A stretch of 64,000 nucleotides of DNA from Microbulbifer sp. MI-G (GTDB lineage: Bacteria > Pseudomonadota > Gammaproteobacteria > Pseudomonadales > Cellvibrionaceae), in assembly GCF_030440425.1 (NCBI RefSeq), contig NZ_CP098023.1, forward strand, positions 4,299,001 to 4,363,000. The letters run 5' to 3'. This document shows positions 54,361-64,000 of this stretch, piece after piece; the stretch's first letter is position 1, and every line of letters starts with the position of its first letter. The notes under the pieces were generated by a model, which did no database searches, had not been told where the DNA came from, and saw nothing but the letters and a program-made list of their open reading frames with translations. Both the position numbers and the translations under genes were made by a program.

Positions 54361-55245
54361 ATGACACAACAAGAAAATCTTTGGATCCTTGGGTGTGGTG
54401 ACCTCGGAGCGCGTTTGGCGCTGAGTATAGACCGTGACAAATACACAGTGTACGGCATGCGGCGCAACCCGCTGGTGGCTCTGGCGAGCAAGCGCCGCGC
54501 GGATGTGGTCAACTGGCGCAGGGGGGACGCCACCAAGGCGAGGGATATAGAGCGATTGCTGGCTGCCGGGGCCGATATTGTCCTCGCCACTTTCAGCCCG
54601 GATGAGCATACACCAGGCGGTTACCAGCGAGCCTATGTGGAAACCGCCAGCGCCCTCGGGGAGGTAATCCCGCTTCTGCCAAAACCGCCACGGCTGGTAC
54701 TCTGGGTATCCTCCACCCGGGTTTACGGACAGAGTGAGGAGGAGTTGATCGACGAGCTGACTCCGCCGGTGCCCGGCAGTTTCCAAGGGGAGGCGCTGCT
54801 GAAGGCGGAGGAAATCATACGGGCGGCTGTACCCGCCGCCTGTATTGTGCGCTTTGCCGGTATCTATGGACCGGGCCGCGACCGCTTGCTGTCACAAGTT
54901 CGCGCCGGGCGCTGTGCACCACCACAGCCGCCCCAGTACAGCAACCGTATCCATGTGGATGACTGTATCGGCTTTCTGCTGCACCTGATCGAGCGGCACA
55001 AGCGGGGCTGGACCCCGGAGCCGCTCTATATTGTCGCGGACAGCAAACCTGTGCCCATGTACGAGTTGCAGCAATGGCTGGTGAAGGCCATGGGTTATAC
55101 CAGTGCACATTTGCGCGAGATAGTGCAGACCAGCGAGCGGCGCTCAAAGAGGCTGGGGAACCAGCGCATGCTGGCCAGCGGTTACGTGTTGAAATACCCG
55201 GATTACAAGGCCGGCTACGGCGCCCTGCTGGAGGCGGAGGGTTGA
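54361..55245 (+). CDS. NAD(P)-dependent epimerase/dehydratase-like protein (YeeZ-like SDR)
   Basis: A 294-residue Rossmann-fold protein. The nucleotide-binding N-terminus is LWILGCGDLGARLALSIDRD; VLWVSSTRVYGQSEEELIDE contains the Ser...Tyr positions of extended SDRs, though the usual Tyr-x3-Lys is not clear. FAGIYGPGRDRLLSQVRAG and NRIHVDDCIGFLLHLIE follow the YeeZ-type pattern. Substrate unknown. ATG 54361 is chosen because it begins the Rossmann strand; the upstream frame to 54190 adds 57 residues without family similarity. It ends 58 bases from convergent ridA. Confidence 0.85.
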   Translation: MTQQENLWILGCGDLGARLALSIDRDKYTVYGMRRNPLVALASKRRADVVNWRRGDATKARDIERLLAAGADIVLATFSPDEHTPGGYQRAYVETASALGEVIPLLPKPPRLVLWVSSTRVYGQSEEELIDELTPPVPGSFQGEALLKAEEIIRAAVPAACIVRFAGIYGPGRDRLLSQVRAGRCAPPQPPQYSNRIHVDDCIGFLLHLIERHKRGWTPEPLYIVADSKPVPMYELQQWLVKAMGYTSAHLREIVQTSERRSKRLGNQRMLASGYVLKYPDYKAGYGALLEAEG

Positions 55246-55303
55246 GAAACCGCTGTCTGAAGCGGTCGGCTTCTCCGGCGTTGTTCACAGGCACTGGGGG
55301 CGT

Positions 55304-55687
55304 TTAGGGCACCATCACACCTTCGGCTTCAAATTGTGCGCCCAGGGGCAGCTCCTTGACAGCGACAGTCGCCCGCGCCGGGTAGGGCTCCTGAAAGAAT
55401 TCAGTCATCACTTCGTTGACACAGGCAAAATTGTCGCTGTCGGTGATATAAAGGTTCAGCTTTACAATATGTTGCAGTGTGCCGTTTGCCGCCTCACAGA
55501 CCGCTTTGAGATTGCGGAACACCTGGCGCACCTCGTCGGCAAAACTGCCGCAAACCATTTCTTGTGACTGGGGATCAATCCCTATCTGCCCGGACAAGTA
55601 AACCGTATTGTTGACCTTTACCGCCTGGGAATAGGTGCCTGCTGCGGCCGGTGCCTTGTCTGTTTTTATAATTGCGCGGTTGGGCAT
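55304..55687 (-). CDS. ridA: RidA family reactive intermediate/imine deaminase
   Basis: A 127-residue trimeric deaminase of the YjgF/RidA family. Characteristic parts are APAAAGTYSQAVKVNNTVYL, SGQIGIDPQSQEMV and the active-site stretch YPARATVAVKELPLGAQFEA, with the Arg and C-terminal Glu of archetypal RidA. It hydrolyses reactive enamines/imines made by PLP enzymes such as threonine dehydratase. ATG 55687 has GGAGT upstream. It is downstream of spoT (143-base gap), a conserved position in gammaproteobacteria. Confidence 0.96.
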   Translation of the reverse strand: MPNRAIIKTDKAPAAAGTYSQAVKVNNTVYLSGQIGIDPQSQEMVCGSFADEVRQVFRNLKAVCEAANGTLQHIVKLNLYITDSDNFACVNEVMTEFFQEPYPARATVAVKELPLGAQFEAEGVMVP

Positions 55688-55829
55688 GGGGTACTCCTTT
55701 ACCTGTTGGTATCTGGGAAGGAAAGCGGATAAATATAGCGCGCTTTAACGACAAATGGCAGCGCCATGAGACAGCAAAGCAGAGAGGTTCATCGGCTTTT
55801 AAACCGATGCATGGCGGCAGTGACCGGTT

Positions 55830-57947
55830 CTAGGGACGAGCGATGCGGATGACCGAAGGCAGGTTGCGCAATCGCTTCATGACTCTCGCCAAGTGCACCC
55901 GGCCGCTCACTTCCAGGGTCAGGGAGATCACACTATTGTGTGCGTCTTTTTCATCTACATTGATCTGTTCAATACTGGCCCCCTCTTCCGTAATCCGGGT
56001 CGCCAGACGTGCGATAATACCGCGTTCGGATTCCACCTCCACGCGCACATCGCCGAGAAAGTCCCCTTTGACATCCGGTGACCAGTTCACCAGCATAAGA
56101 TTTTCCGGATGCTCGCGAAAGTCACTGGTATTGCGGCAGGTATCCCGGTGGACGACCACCCCTTTGCCAGAGCTGATATGGCCAATTATGGTATCTCCGG
56201 GGATTGGCCGGCAGCAGCGTGCGAAGCTGATCATCATGCCCTCCTGGGCATCGATGGTCAGCGGCGAAGAGATGTGGCTCATTTCAGCCTCTTCACTGTG
56301 TGCCGGGGCCAGCAGCTTGGCCGCGGAGAAGGCGACTTTGTTGCCGAGACCAATCTCCTCCAGCAGCTTTTCCAAGGTCGCGCATTTGGCTTCCTTCAGG
56401 CCTCGTGCCAGCTGCTCCTGGGTCAGGGCTTCCAGGTGTGTTTCAAACTTGTTCAGGGCTTTTTCCAGCAGGCGCCGGCCCAGGGCGATGGAGTCGTGGT
56501 GGCGCTGGTGTTTGAGGAAGTGACGAATGGCACTGCGGGCCTTGGCGGTGACCACAAAATTGAGCCAGTTGGGGTTCGGTTGGGCATTTTTACGGGTGAG
56601 AATTTCAACTTTCTGCCCGCTTTCCAGGGGTTGCGACAGTGGTGCCAGGCGCTGGTTAATGCGTACGGCCACACAGGTATTGCCGATATCCGTATGAACT
56701 GAATAGGCGAAGTCCACGGCGGTAGCACCGGAGGGCAGATCGATAATCTGACCCTTTGGGGTAAACACGTAGACCTCGTCGGGGAACAGGTCGATTTTGA
56801 CATTCTCGATAAACTCCAGGGAGTCACCTGCGCGCTGCTGCATTTCCAGCAGTCCCTGCACCCAGCGGCGCGCACGCACCTGGCTGGTACCGCCGGTATT
56901 GATGACCTCTTCGCCGGAAGCCTTGTACAGCCAGTGGGCAGCTATGCCGCTGTTGGCCATCTCGTCCATTTCCTTGGTGCGGATCTGTACCTCAATCGGT
57001 ACACCATGCATCCCCAGCAGCACGGTGTGCAGTGACTGGTAGCCGTTGGATTTGGGGATGGCGATATAGTCCTTGAAATCAGAAATCACCGGTTTATACA
57101 GGCTGTGCATCACACCCAGTACCCGGTAACAGGTGTCCACACTGTCCACGATGATACGAAAGGCATAGACGTCCATGATCTCCTTGAAAGATTTCTTTTT
57201 GGCGCGCATCTTCTGGTAAATACTGAAGAGATGTTTCTCGCGACCAATCACCAGGGAACTGATGCCCTCCCGTTGCAGACGCAATTCGATGGCGTTCTGG
57301 ATCTGTTCGAGTAACTCCTTGCGGTTGCCGCGCGCAGCAACCAGGGCGGCGCGCAGGCGGCTGGCGCGCAGGGGATAAATGGCGAAGAAGGCGCGGTCCT
57401 CGAATTCGATACGCACATCGTTCATTCCCAGGCGGTGGGCAATGGGCGCGTAGATCTCCAGGGTTTCGCGGGCGATACGCGCGCGTTTCTGCGGTTTAAG
57501 CGCTCCCAGAGTGCGCATGTTGTGCAAGCGGTCGGCCAGCTTCACGAGGATAACGCGGATATCCCGCGCCATGGCCAGGGCCATTTTCTGGAAGTTCTCC
57601 GCCTGCTTTTCCGCCGGGCTGTCGGTCTCGAACTGGGTCAGCTTGGAGACGCCATCGACAAGATCGGCCACCTCGCTGCCAAATTGCTCCGCCAGTGCCG
57701 CCTTGGGAATGCCGGTATCCTCGATCACATCGTGCAGCATGGCCGCAGCCAGGCTCTCGTGGTCCATATGCATACCGGCGAGAATGGTTGCCACTGCCAG
57801 GGGATGGGTCACATAGGGTTCGCCGGAGCGGCGCTGCTGCCCGTCGTGGGCCTGCTCGGCATAGAAATAGGCGCGGCGGACTATCTGGATCTGATCGGGA
57901 GACAGGTATGAGGAGAGGCGGTGGGCCAGACTATCGATGGTGTGCAA
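55830..57947 (-). CDS. spoT: Bifunctional (p)ppGpp synthase/hydrolase SpoT
   Basis: A 705-residue RelA/SpoT homologue. The hydrolase HD domain is intact (HPLAVATILAGMHMDHESLA, LHDVIEDTG with His72-Asp73). The synthetase domain has AFRIIVDSVDTCYRVLGVMH and SNGYQSLHTVL. TGS (VYVFTPKGQIIDLPSGATAV), helical/zinc-finger-like and C-terminal ACT domains (GIIARLATRITEEGASIEQI) follow. The intact HD site argues for SpoT rather than RelA. It makes and degrades the stringent alarmone. It lies 55 bases after rpoZ, the classic gmk-rpoZ-spoT order. Confidence 0.97.
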   Translation of the reverse strand: MHTIDSLAHRLSSYLSPDQIQIVRRAYFYAEQAHDGQQRRSGEPYVTHPLAVATILAGMHMDHESLAAAMLHDVIEDTGIPKAALAEQFGSEVADLVDGVSKLTQFETDSPAEKQAENFQKMALAMARDIRVILVKLADRLHNMRTLGALKPQKRARIARETLEIYAPIAHRLGMNDVRIEFEDRAFFAIYPLRASRLRAALVAARGNRKELLEQIQNAIELRLQREGISSLVIGREKHLFSIYQKMRAKKKSFKEIMDVYAFRIIVDSVDTCYRVLGVMHSLYKPVISDFKDYIAIPKSNGYQSLHTVLLGMHGVPIEVQIRTKEMDEMANSGIAAHWLYKASGEEVINTGGTSQVRARRWVQGLLEMQQRAGDSLEFIENVKIDLFPDEVYVFTPKGQIIDLPSGATAVDFAYSVHTDIGNTCVAVRINQRLAPLSQPLESGQKVEILTRKNAQPNPNWLNFVVTAKARSAIRHFLKHQRHHDSIALGRRLLEKALNKFETHLEALTQEQLARGLKEAKCATLEKLLEEIGLGNKVAFSAAKLLAPAHSEEAEMSHISSPLTIDAQEGMMISFARCCRPIPGDTIIGHISSGKGVVVHRDTCRNTSDFREHPENLMLVNWSPDVKGDFLGDVRVEVESERGIIARLATRITEEGASIEQINVDEKDAHNSVISLTLEVSGRVHLARVMKRLRNLPSVIRIARP

Positions 57948-58002
57948 TGCCGCGCGCGCCTCTCATATCACTCACTTACACCGGGCAGGGGAATAACCGG
58001 GA

Positions 58003-58266
58003 TCAGATTTCCTGGCCGGAGAGATAAGCCGGAGCCGCCATCGCGGCTGGCGTTTCATCTATATCCGGCTCATCGAGGACGCTGGCGTCTACCAGGCCTT
58101 CCTCAATTTCGCGCAGGGCGATCACGGTGGGTTTGTCGTTCTCTTCCGGAACCAGGGGGTCCCGGCCGCCTGTAGCGATCTGGCGGGCGCGCCGGCTGCC
58201 CACGATAACAAGCTCGAAGCGGTTGTCGACATGCTCCAGGCAATCTTCAACAGTAATACGTGCCAT
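58003..58266 (-). CDS. rpoZ: RNA polymerase omega subunit
   Basis: An 87-residue protein beginning [20 protein letters not shown] and continuing [13 protein letters not shown], the conserved omega core that clamps the beta-prime subunit. [20 protein letters not shown] completes the family pattern. The ATG at 58266 is chosen to match this N-terminus; the frame continues upstream without conservation. It also forms the ppGpp site 1 with beta-prime, which fits its place beside spoT. gmk is 99 bases upstream. Confidence 0.97.
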   Translation of the reverse strand: MARITVEDCLEHVDNRFELVIVGSRRARQIATGGRDPLVPEENDKPTVIALREIEEGLVDASVLDEPDIDETPAAMAAPAYLSGQEI

Positions 58267-58365
58267 AAACTTTCGGTTCCATTCTCTGTGCCCGCAGGGC
58301 AAATTCTGTTCGGGATAGCGGTTATTTTACCGGACTATAGAGTGTACGCAATTCGATCAATCGGC

Positions 58366-58998
<633 letters not shown>

Positions 58999-59015
58999 TC
59001 ATGGGCAAAGCGTGC

Positions 59016-59021
59016 ATTATA
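59016..59021 (-). promoter_or_regulatory. Putative gmk -10 element
   Basis: TATAAT on the minus strand within GGGCTATAATGCACGC, about 30 bases before the gmk start. The -35 at 17 bases (CATCGC) is weak. It overlaps the left end of the doubtful small frame on plus. Confidence 0.5.
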
Positions 59022-59041
59022 GCCCAAGCCCCGGAGTTGCG

Positions 59042-59206
59042 ATGCCTGCAACGGGTGGAACCAAGGTCATGAAAGTGGGGTGGGCTAAAAACCCGACCGA
59101 GCTTAAAGAGGAAGAACCGGGTGCACAGTTGCACTATACCGTCTACGCGTCTGTTTCCGGCCGGGATACTCTTGTGGTGGTAGCAGCGTGGGCGCTCAAT
59201 CACTAG
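59042..59206 (+). CDS. Possible small protein (doubtful)
   Basis: A 54-codon frame starting at an ATG with GGAG five bases upstream (CCGGAGTTGCG). The translation (MPATGGTKVMKVGWAKNPTE ... VVVAAWALNH) matches no family I know. It is divergent from gmk and convergent with the fatty acid hydroxylase. The good ribosome site is the only reason to list it. Confidence 0.25.
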   Translation: MPATGGTKVMKVGWAKNPTELKEEEPGAQLHYTVYASVSGRDTLVVVAAWALNH

Positions 59207-59239
59207 CGACTGCCTGCGACTGAGACGTGCCCCGCATTG

Positions 59240-60484
59240 CTAATTCCCAGCAAGGGCGACAGTATCCTTTTTATCCGTGATTGCCAGCCACCACCACAGC
59301 AGGGCACTGATAAGAATATAGGCAGCGATAAAGAGCGCAAATTTGGGGTTTAGCAGCGGAAGACCCACGGCCAGGAGCGCGAGGCGCAGGGGCTCCAGAA
59401 CTCTGGCCCATGGGTGCCCGTCCAGGATGCGCCCGTTGACCACCAGGCAGAATACCAGTGCGGTCACAACCGCCAGTAACTGTGCAAAGCCCAGTTGTGT
59501 ATTGAACCAGAGCAGAGCCAGGCTGGCGGCGGAATAGCACAGATGCTGGATCAGCGCATAGTTGCGTCGGCCGCGGCGGATGTGGGGATCGAAGCGCTGG
59601 AAATGCGTGAGATCGGTGGAGGATACGGGCATGGCCGCCTCCGCATCTGCAGGTCGGTAGCCGGTGCGACGAAACCACAGGGTGAGTTTATCTCGCCAAC
59701 TCTTGGTGTACCACGCATCCAGTGCCATGCGCTTCAGATGCTGCAGGTTGGCCGCCAGAGGATCGAAGGTGTTGAGGGGTTTGCGCACGCCGTAGATACA
59801 GGGTTCGCTATCGAGTTCCTCCTGGTAGGTGCCAAACAGGCGGTCCCATAAAATCAGGATGCCGCCGTAATTTTTGTCGACATAGACCGCATTCTGGGCG
59901 TGGTGTACGCGGTGGTTGGACGGGGTGATAAAGAACCACTCCATCCAGCGTATCTTGGGAATTTTTTGTGTGTGTACCCAGAATTGATAGAGAAGATCTA
60001 TGGCACCGGCAGTGATCACCATCTCTGCGGGCAGGCCGATCAATAGTAGCGGCAGATAAAAGACCCAATCGAGTTGCACACCGCCGCTCGATTGACGCAG
60101 GGCGGTGGTGAGATTGTAGTCCTCGCTCTGGTGATGCACTAGGTGCCCGGCCCAGAAGAGATTGAGCTCGTGGCTGACGCGGTGTTTCCAGTAGTAGCAG
60201 AAATCGTAGGCGATAACCGCAATAAGCAGGTGCCAGCCGTTGGTCATGGACCAGTCGAAGCCCGCCAGCTGATAATAGGGCGCCAGCAAATGGTACAGCG
60301 GGATATACACAACCAGGAACAGACTTTTATAGGTCAGCCCCAGGATACGGCTGAGAATACCCGTGCCGAGATTACCCAGGGCGTCGTTAAGGCGGTAGAC
60401 CCCCCACCCTTTCCAGCGGTCCAACGCGAGTTCGGACAGGACGGCGATCAGGAAGAAAGGAATGGCCAGGGTAATCAGGCTCAC
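59240..60484 (-). CDS. Sterol desaturase/fatty acid hydroxylase family protein (AGMO-like)
   Basis: A 414-residue membrane protein. Three histidine clusters for a di-iron site are present: WKHRVSHELN, GHLVHHQSED and NHRVHHAQNA, with further His in VHTQK. The sequence between (NLTTALRQSSGGVQLDWVF, DKNYGGILILWDRLFGTYQE) resembles alkylglycerol monooxygenase-type members. An extra C-terminal region of about 130 residues holds three or four more helices. Such enzymes hydroxylate lipids at the membrane; the substrate is unknown. It lies alone between gmk and yicC on the same strand. Confidence 0.9.
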   Translation of the reverse strand: MSLITLAIPFFLIAVLSELALDRWKGWGVYRLNDALGNLGTGILSRILGLTYKSLFLVVYIPLYHLLAPYYQLAGFDWSMTNGWHLLIAVIAYDFCYYWKHRVSHELNLFWAGHLVHHQSEDYNLTTALRQSSGGVQLDWVFYLPLLLIGLPAEMVITAGAIDLLYQFWVHTQKIPKIRWMEWFFITPSNHRVHHAQNAVYVDKNYGGILILWDRLFGTYQEELDSEPCIYGVRKPLNTFDPLAANLQHLKRMALDAWYTKSWRDKLTLWFRRTGYRPADAEAAMPVSSTDLTHFQRFDPHIRRGRRNYALIQHLCYSAASLALLWFNTQLGFAQLLAVVTALVFCLVVNGRILDGHPWARVLEPLRLALLAVGLPLLNPKFALFIAAYILISALLWWWLAITDKKDTVALAGN

Positions 60485-60858
60485 GGTGACCTCTTATGGT
60501 ATTGGGTAACACTGGATACCGTAGTTGTCCTGACTTTGCCACATGGGCCGCAAGCGGAAAATATATACAGAGGCTGGATTCCGAAATTCATCAGTGTTAT
60601 CGCCGGGAGATCCTCCACGGGGAGCCGGTGAGATCTCGGAGGACGATACAAAAGCCTTCTCCCAGTTTAAGCCCGCACCGCTTGCGAAGGTCACAACGGG
60701 CAGTAGGACAAAGCGCTGGGTGGGTTTACATAATCCCTTACAGGATGGCTTCCGTCTTCGGCTAACCTCAGAGAACGACCCAGTGATCACGATCCAGTTG
60801 AAATTTCCGTGTTTTCAGTGATCCCCATGCGCAAGCCCAGTGAGGATGGCGCTGGGTG
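60485..60858. other. Intergenic region of about 370 bases
   Basis: No supportable gene. A 98-codon frame on minus (60494-60790) has no family motif. It lies downstream of yicC and upstream of the hydroxylase on the minus strand and should contain the hydroxylase promoter; no clear element is seen. Confidence 0.45.
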
Positions 60859-61746
60859 TTACTCGATATTTTGTACCTGCTCCCGCATCTGCTCAATGAG
60901 GACCTTCAATTCCACCGCAGCCTGGGTGGTACTCGTTACAATGGATTTTGCAGACAGGGTGTTGGCCTCGCGATTGAACTCCTGCATCAGGAAATCCAGT
61001 CGTCGACCTATGGCGCCACCACCAGAGAGCACTCGGCGTGTCTCGGTGGTGTGTGCATCCAGCCGGTCCAGCTCTTCATCCACATCCGCTTTTTGAGCCA
61101 GAAGTACAATTTCCTGTTCCAGGCGCTCTTTGTCCAGATCCAGTGAGAATTCCTCTAGTCGGCTACGCAGCTTTTCCCGTTGCGCCTCCAGGATTTGTGG
61201 AAGCAGCTCGCGCACCTGGGAGATTTGTTCCTCGATTCCCACCAGGCGGGTTTCAATAAAATTGGCCAGCTCTGCCCCTTCGCGCTCCCGATTTGCCAAA
61301 AGCTGTTGCAGGGCTTCGCGAAAAGCCTGTAGAACAGTGGCGGACTGTCGCTCGGGATCGGTTTCCGGCTCACCGATCACACCGGGCCACTGGAGAATCT
61401 GCAAGGGGTTGAGCGGCAGGGTGTCCTCGCCCGCAGCCACCTGTTTGGCGGCCTGTAACAGCGCCTGCGCCAATGCCTGGTTGACCTCCAGCCCGACAGT
61501 TTCCCCACTGTTGGTTTTGAGAGTCAGGGTAAGTTCGATTTTGCCGCGGGACAGGTTTTTGCGCAAAATATCGCGCAGCTTGGCCTCCAGCGCGCGCGCG
61601 GCCTCGGGAAGGCGGAAGTTGGGCTCCAGGTAGCGGTGGTTTACCGAACGCAACTCCCAGATGGCAATTCCTGATTCGAAAATGGCCTCGGCGCGCCCGA
61701 AAGCAGTCATGCTGCGCACGCTGTTTTGTTCCCGGTTATCGGCCAT
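60859..61746 (-). CDS. yicC: YicC family endoribonuclease
   Basis: A 295-residue protein of the YicC/YloC family. The conserved N-terminus is VRSMTAFGRAEA, then WELRSVNHRYLEPNFRLPEA and, at the C-terminus, GRRLDFLMQEFNREANTLSA with KVLIEQMREQVQNIE. E. coli YicC has been reported as an RNase that acts on small RNAs. ATG 61746 is supported by AGAGGA about eight bases upstream, giving 12 residues before the family start. It is divergent from rph (108-base gap), a conserved arrangement. Confidence 0.95.
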   Translation of the reverse strand: MADNREQNSVRSMTAFGRAEAIFESGIAIWELRSVNHRYLEPNFRLPEAARALEAKLRDILRKNLSRGKIELTLTLKTNSGETVGLEVNQALAQALLQAAKQVAAGEDTLPLNPLQILQWPGVIGEPETDPERQSATVLQAFREALQQLLANREREGAELANFIETRLVGIEEQISQVRELLPQILEAQREKLRSRLEEFSLDLDKERLEQEIVLLAQKADVDEELDRLDAHTTETRRVLSGGGAIGRRLDFLMQEFNREANTLSAKSIVTSTTQAAVELKVLIEQMREQVQNIE

Positions 61747-61815
61747 CGCGGATCCTCTGCAGGCGTTTTGTCAGCCCGACATCATAGCACAGCGTCCGGA
61801 TGCCCATGGGGGGTA

Positions 61816-61821
61816 TATAAT
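61816..61821 (+). promoter_or_regulatory. Putative rph -10 element
   Basis: A perfect TATAAT in GGGTATATAATGCAGG, 33 bases before the rph ATG. No strong -35 is visible 17 bases upstream (CGTCCG). Confidence 0.5.
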
Positions 61822-61854
61822 GCAGGGCTTCCATGCAATAGATCGAGGTGAGTT

Positions 61855-62583
61855 ATGCAGCGACCCAGTGGCCGTGCACCGGCGCAACTGCGTCCCATCA
61901 AGATTACCCGCAACTATACCCGTCACGCTGAGGGTTCTGTGCTGGTGGCGTTCGGCGGCACCAAAGTGCTGTGCAATGCCTCTGTCTCAAGTGAAGTGCC
62001 GCGGTTTTTACGCGGTCGAGGCAGTGGCTGGATCACGGCGGAGTACGGTATGCTGCCGCGCTCCACCGGTACACGTATGCCCAGGGAGGCAGCCAAGGGT
62101 AAACAAAGTGGCCGCACAGTGGAGATTCAGCGCCTGATTGGTCGCTCCCTGCGGGCGGCTGTAGATCTGGAGAAACTCGGTGAAAACCAGATTACTCTTG
62201 ATTGTGATGTCATTCAGGCCGATGGTGGTACGCGTACAGCGGCAATTACCGGCGCCTGTGTGGCGCTGGTGGATGCCCTGCGCCATATGCAGCGGGAGAA
62301 GCTGCTCAGCGAAGACCCGCTGTTAAATCTGGTTGCGGCGGTATCCGTGGGTATCTATGCGGGGCAGCCGGTGCTGGACCTGGATTATCCCGAGGACAGT
62401 GGCGCCGATACTGATATGAACCTGGTGATGGCGGCAGACGGCGGCATGATTGAGGTGCAGGGAACCGCCGAGGGCGCGCCCTTTTCTGAAAAGCAGTTTG
62501 CCCAGATGCTGGGTTTGGGCAAGGCGGGAATTGACGAATTGATTGCCCTGCAGAAAGAGGCTTTGGAAGCGCGTGGCGACTGA
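61855..62583 (+). CDS. rph: Ribonuclease PH
   Basis: A 242-residue phosphorolytic 3'-5' exoribonuclease (E. coli form 238). It begins [20 protein letters not shown] and contains [40 protein letters not shown] and [20 protein letters not shown], the phosphate and RNA-binding regions, plus [18 protein letters not shown]. It trims tRNA 3' ends. The C-terminus appears intact, without the frameshift known in E. coli K-12. It is followed by convergent crc and then pyrE. Confidence 0.97.
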   Translation: MQRPSGRAPAQLRPIKITRNYTRHAEGSVLVAFGGTKVLCNASVSSEVPRFLRGRGSGWITAEYGMLPRSTGTRMPREAAKGKQSGRTVEIQRLIGRSLRAAVDLEKLGENQITLDCDVIQADGGTRTAAITGACVALVDALRHMQREKLLSEDPLLNLVAAVSVGIYAGQPVLDLDYPEDSGADTDMNLVMAADGGMIEVQGTAEGAPFSEKQFAQMLGLGKAGIDELIALQKEALEARGD

Positions 62584-62673
62584 AATTCAGCAGACTTCCG
62601 GCTGCCTGGCCTGGCAGTCTCTGCCGGGGCGCGCATTCTCCCGGAGTGCGATACCGCCTCGGCCCGCCGCTAG

Positions 62674-63441
62674 TTACACCTCGAGGTCATAATCCATAGT
62701 TACCGGCAGGTGGCTGGAGAAATTGACATTCTTGTTGATGGCGCCGTATTCGATGCGATTTTTCAGTCCGTGTGAAACGATCTGCATATCGGTGCGCCAG
62801 CCATCGCCCTCGCCGAGAGTGCCACTGGGCCACCAGGTGAACTCATCCGTGTCTTTAACCACCCGGCGGAAAGCATCGGCATAGCCGATTTCATTGAACA
62901 ACTGGTCCAGCCAGCGCTGTTCATGGCGCATAAACCCCGGGGTATCCTGATGGTCCTGCCAGTTTTGCACATCGGCGCGGCGATGTGCCATGCCCCAGTT
63001 GCCACAGAAGATAAAGTCGCGGCGTTTGCGGCTGACCTTGTGCAGGTGCGCCTGCATATCGTCGAAGAACTGTACCTTTTTCTCCAGGGTTGCCTCGCCG
63101 GTGGCTGTGGGGGCGAGCAGCGAGCCGACACTCAGGCGCTCGAAGTCCGCCTGTAAATAGCGTCCGTACATGTCCTCGCCACTGGCAAAGCCCATACCGA
63201 AGATAATGGCTTTGGGCTGGCTGCGGGTGTAGATGGCCACCCCATTTTCGTGGGGTGTTCCCGAGTCGAAGAAGTAGCTGTAATAGCCATCGGGATGAAA
63301 GACAGGATGGTCCAGTTGGGGCTCGAGGGCGCGCAGGTCCTGTAGGCAGATAATGTCTGCGTCCTGCTCCGCCAGCCACTCGTAGAGGCCGCGTTGTGCG
63401 GCCTGGTGCACGCCGTCTACCGACAAGCTTACTATTCGCAT
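62674..63441 (-). CDS. crc: Crc-like catabolite repression control protein (degenerate ExoIII fold)
   Basis: A 255-residue exonuclease III-fold protein. It follows Pseudomonas Crc in N-terminus (MRIVSLSVDG), CLQDLRA, GRYLQADFERLSVGSLL and the rph-crc-pyrE position. Nuclease residues are altered: the active Glu is Asp35, the GDxN motif reads GNWG (148-150), and SDHxP reads SSHLP, though a late Asp and His remain. This parallels Crc, which is not a nuclease but works with Hfq to block translation of catabolic mRNAs. I infer a Crc role; a diverged nuclease is the alternative. Confidence 0.85.
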   Translation of the reverse strand: MRIVSLSVDGVHQAAQRGLYEWLAEQDADIICLQDLRALEPQLDHPVFHPDGYYSYFFDSGTPHENGVAIYTRSQPKAIIFGMGFASGEDMYGRYLQADFERLSVGSLLAPTATGEATLEKKVQFFDDMQAHLHKVSRKRRDFIFCGNWGMAHRRADVQNWQDHQDTPGFMRHEQRWLDQLFNEIGYADAFRRVVKDTDEFTWWPSGTLGEGDGWRTDMQIVSHGLKNRIEYGAINKNVNFSSHLPVTMDYDLEV

Positions 63442-63546
63442 TATTAGCCCCTTACCAGCGGACTGTGTATCATTAGAAACATTATGTGTGTGCCTGTCCC
63501 CGGGATTGCCACGGGGCAGTCTCCCTTCACCTTAGCCAATAGTTAA

Positions 63547-64000
<454 letters not shown>

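Noticed and set aside
60494..60790. 98-codon frame on minus between yicC and the hydroxylase
   Set aside because: No ribosome site, no family motif, and unusual composition; probably a chance frame.

Overview
The window reads as ordinary chromosome of a marine-type gammaproteobacterium. The gene orders ubiK-comM, ubiC-ubiA next to phoB-phoR, oxyR-recG, gmk-rpoZ-spoT-ridA and rph-crc-pyrE point to the Pseudomonadales/Cellvibrionales side of the class. A Crc-type protein, an S46 dipeptidyl-peptidase and several proton antiporters suggest a Microbulbifer-like or related marine degrader. The genus is an inference from gene content only. No rRNA, tRNA, CRISPR array, prophage or intact insertion sequence was seen.

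Layout. 0-1.3 kb (minus): a nitrogen-uptake unit, TorF-like outer-membrane protein -> glnK -> amtB (cut by the window edge). 1.7-3.5 kb: ubiK and comM. 3.5-5.3 kb: a gene-poor stretch with a palindrome resembling a Zur box. 5.3-6.8 kb: zur overlapping a YeiR-type zinc GTPase. 6.9-12.9 kb: three exported proteins for peptide use (M1 metallopeptidase, DUF6702 partner, S46 dipeptidyl-peptidase). 13.0-15.1 kb: a decayed catabolic patch, made of an N-terminally truncated decarboxylase-type amidohydrolase and an alcohol dehydrogenase pseudogene with a stop and two frameshifts. 15.5-20.3 kb: three monovalent cation/proton antiporters. 20.7-24.1 kb: DoxX, two glutathione-dependent enzymes and a Bcr/CflA exporter. 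24.3-27.5 kb: hexR, divergent from an SOS-controlled uvrD. 27.5-34.4 kb: a TakP-type TRAP transporter whose binding protein is separated from its membrane subunits by a 5'-nucleotidase and an acyl-CoA thioesterase.

34.4-40.0 kb: the complete pstSCAB-phoU operon behind four 11-nt-spaced Pho repeats. Its regulators phoB-phoR lie at 45.4-47.6 kb on the other strand behind their own Pho box, so uptake and signalling parts of the phosphate circuit sit within 13 kb. Between them are a porin-like protein, an M48 lipoprotein protease, yaaA and small conserved proteins. 47.7-49.2 kb: ubiC-ubiA for ubiquinone synthesis. 49.3-53.7 kb: a dicarboxylate/amino acid symporter, then oxyR-recG. 53.9-55.2 kb: a small stress membrane protein and an SDR-type protein. 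55.3-59 kb: ridA, spoT, rpoZ and gmk (stringent response and nucleotide metabolism). 59.2-64 kb: an AGMO-like fatty acid hydroxylase, yicC divergent from rph, a Crc-like protein and the start of pyrE.

I found no clear candidate for an entirely new system. The most useful leads are the Zur-like palindrome without an obvious target, the decaying catabolic patch at 13-15 kb, a possibly leaderless SOS-controlled uvrD, the catalytically degenerate Crc, and the split TRAP system.
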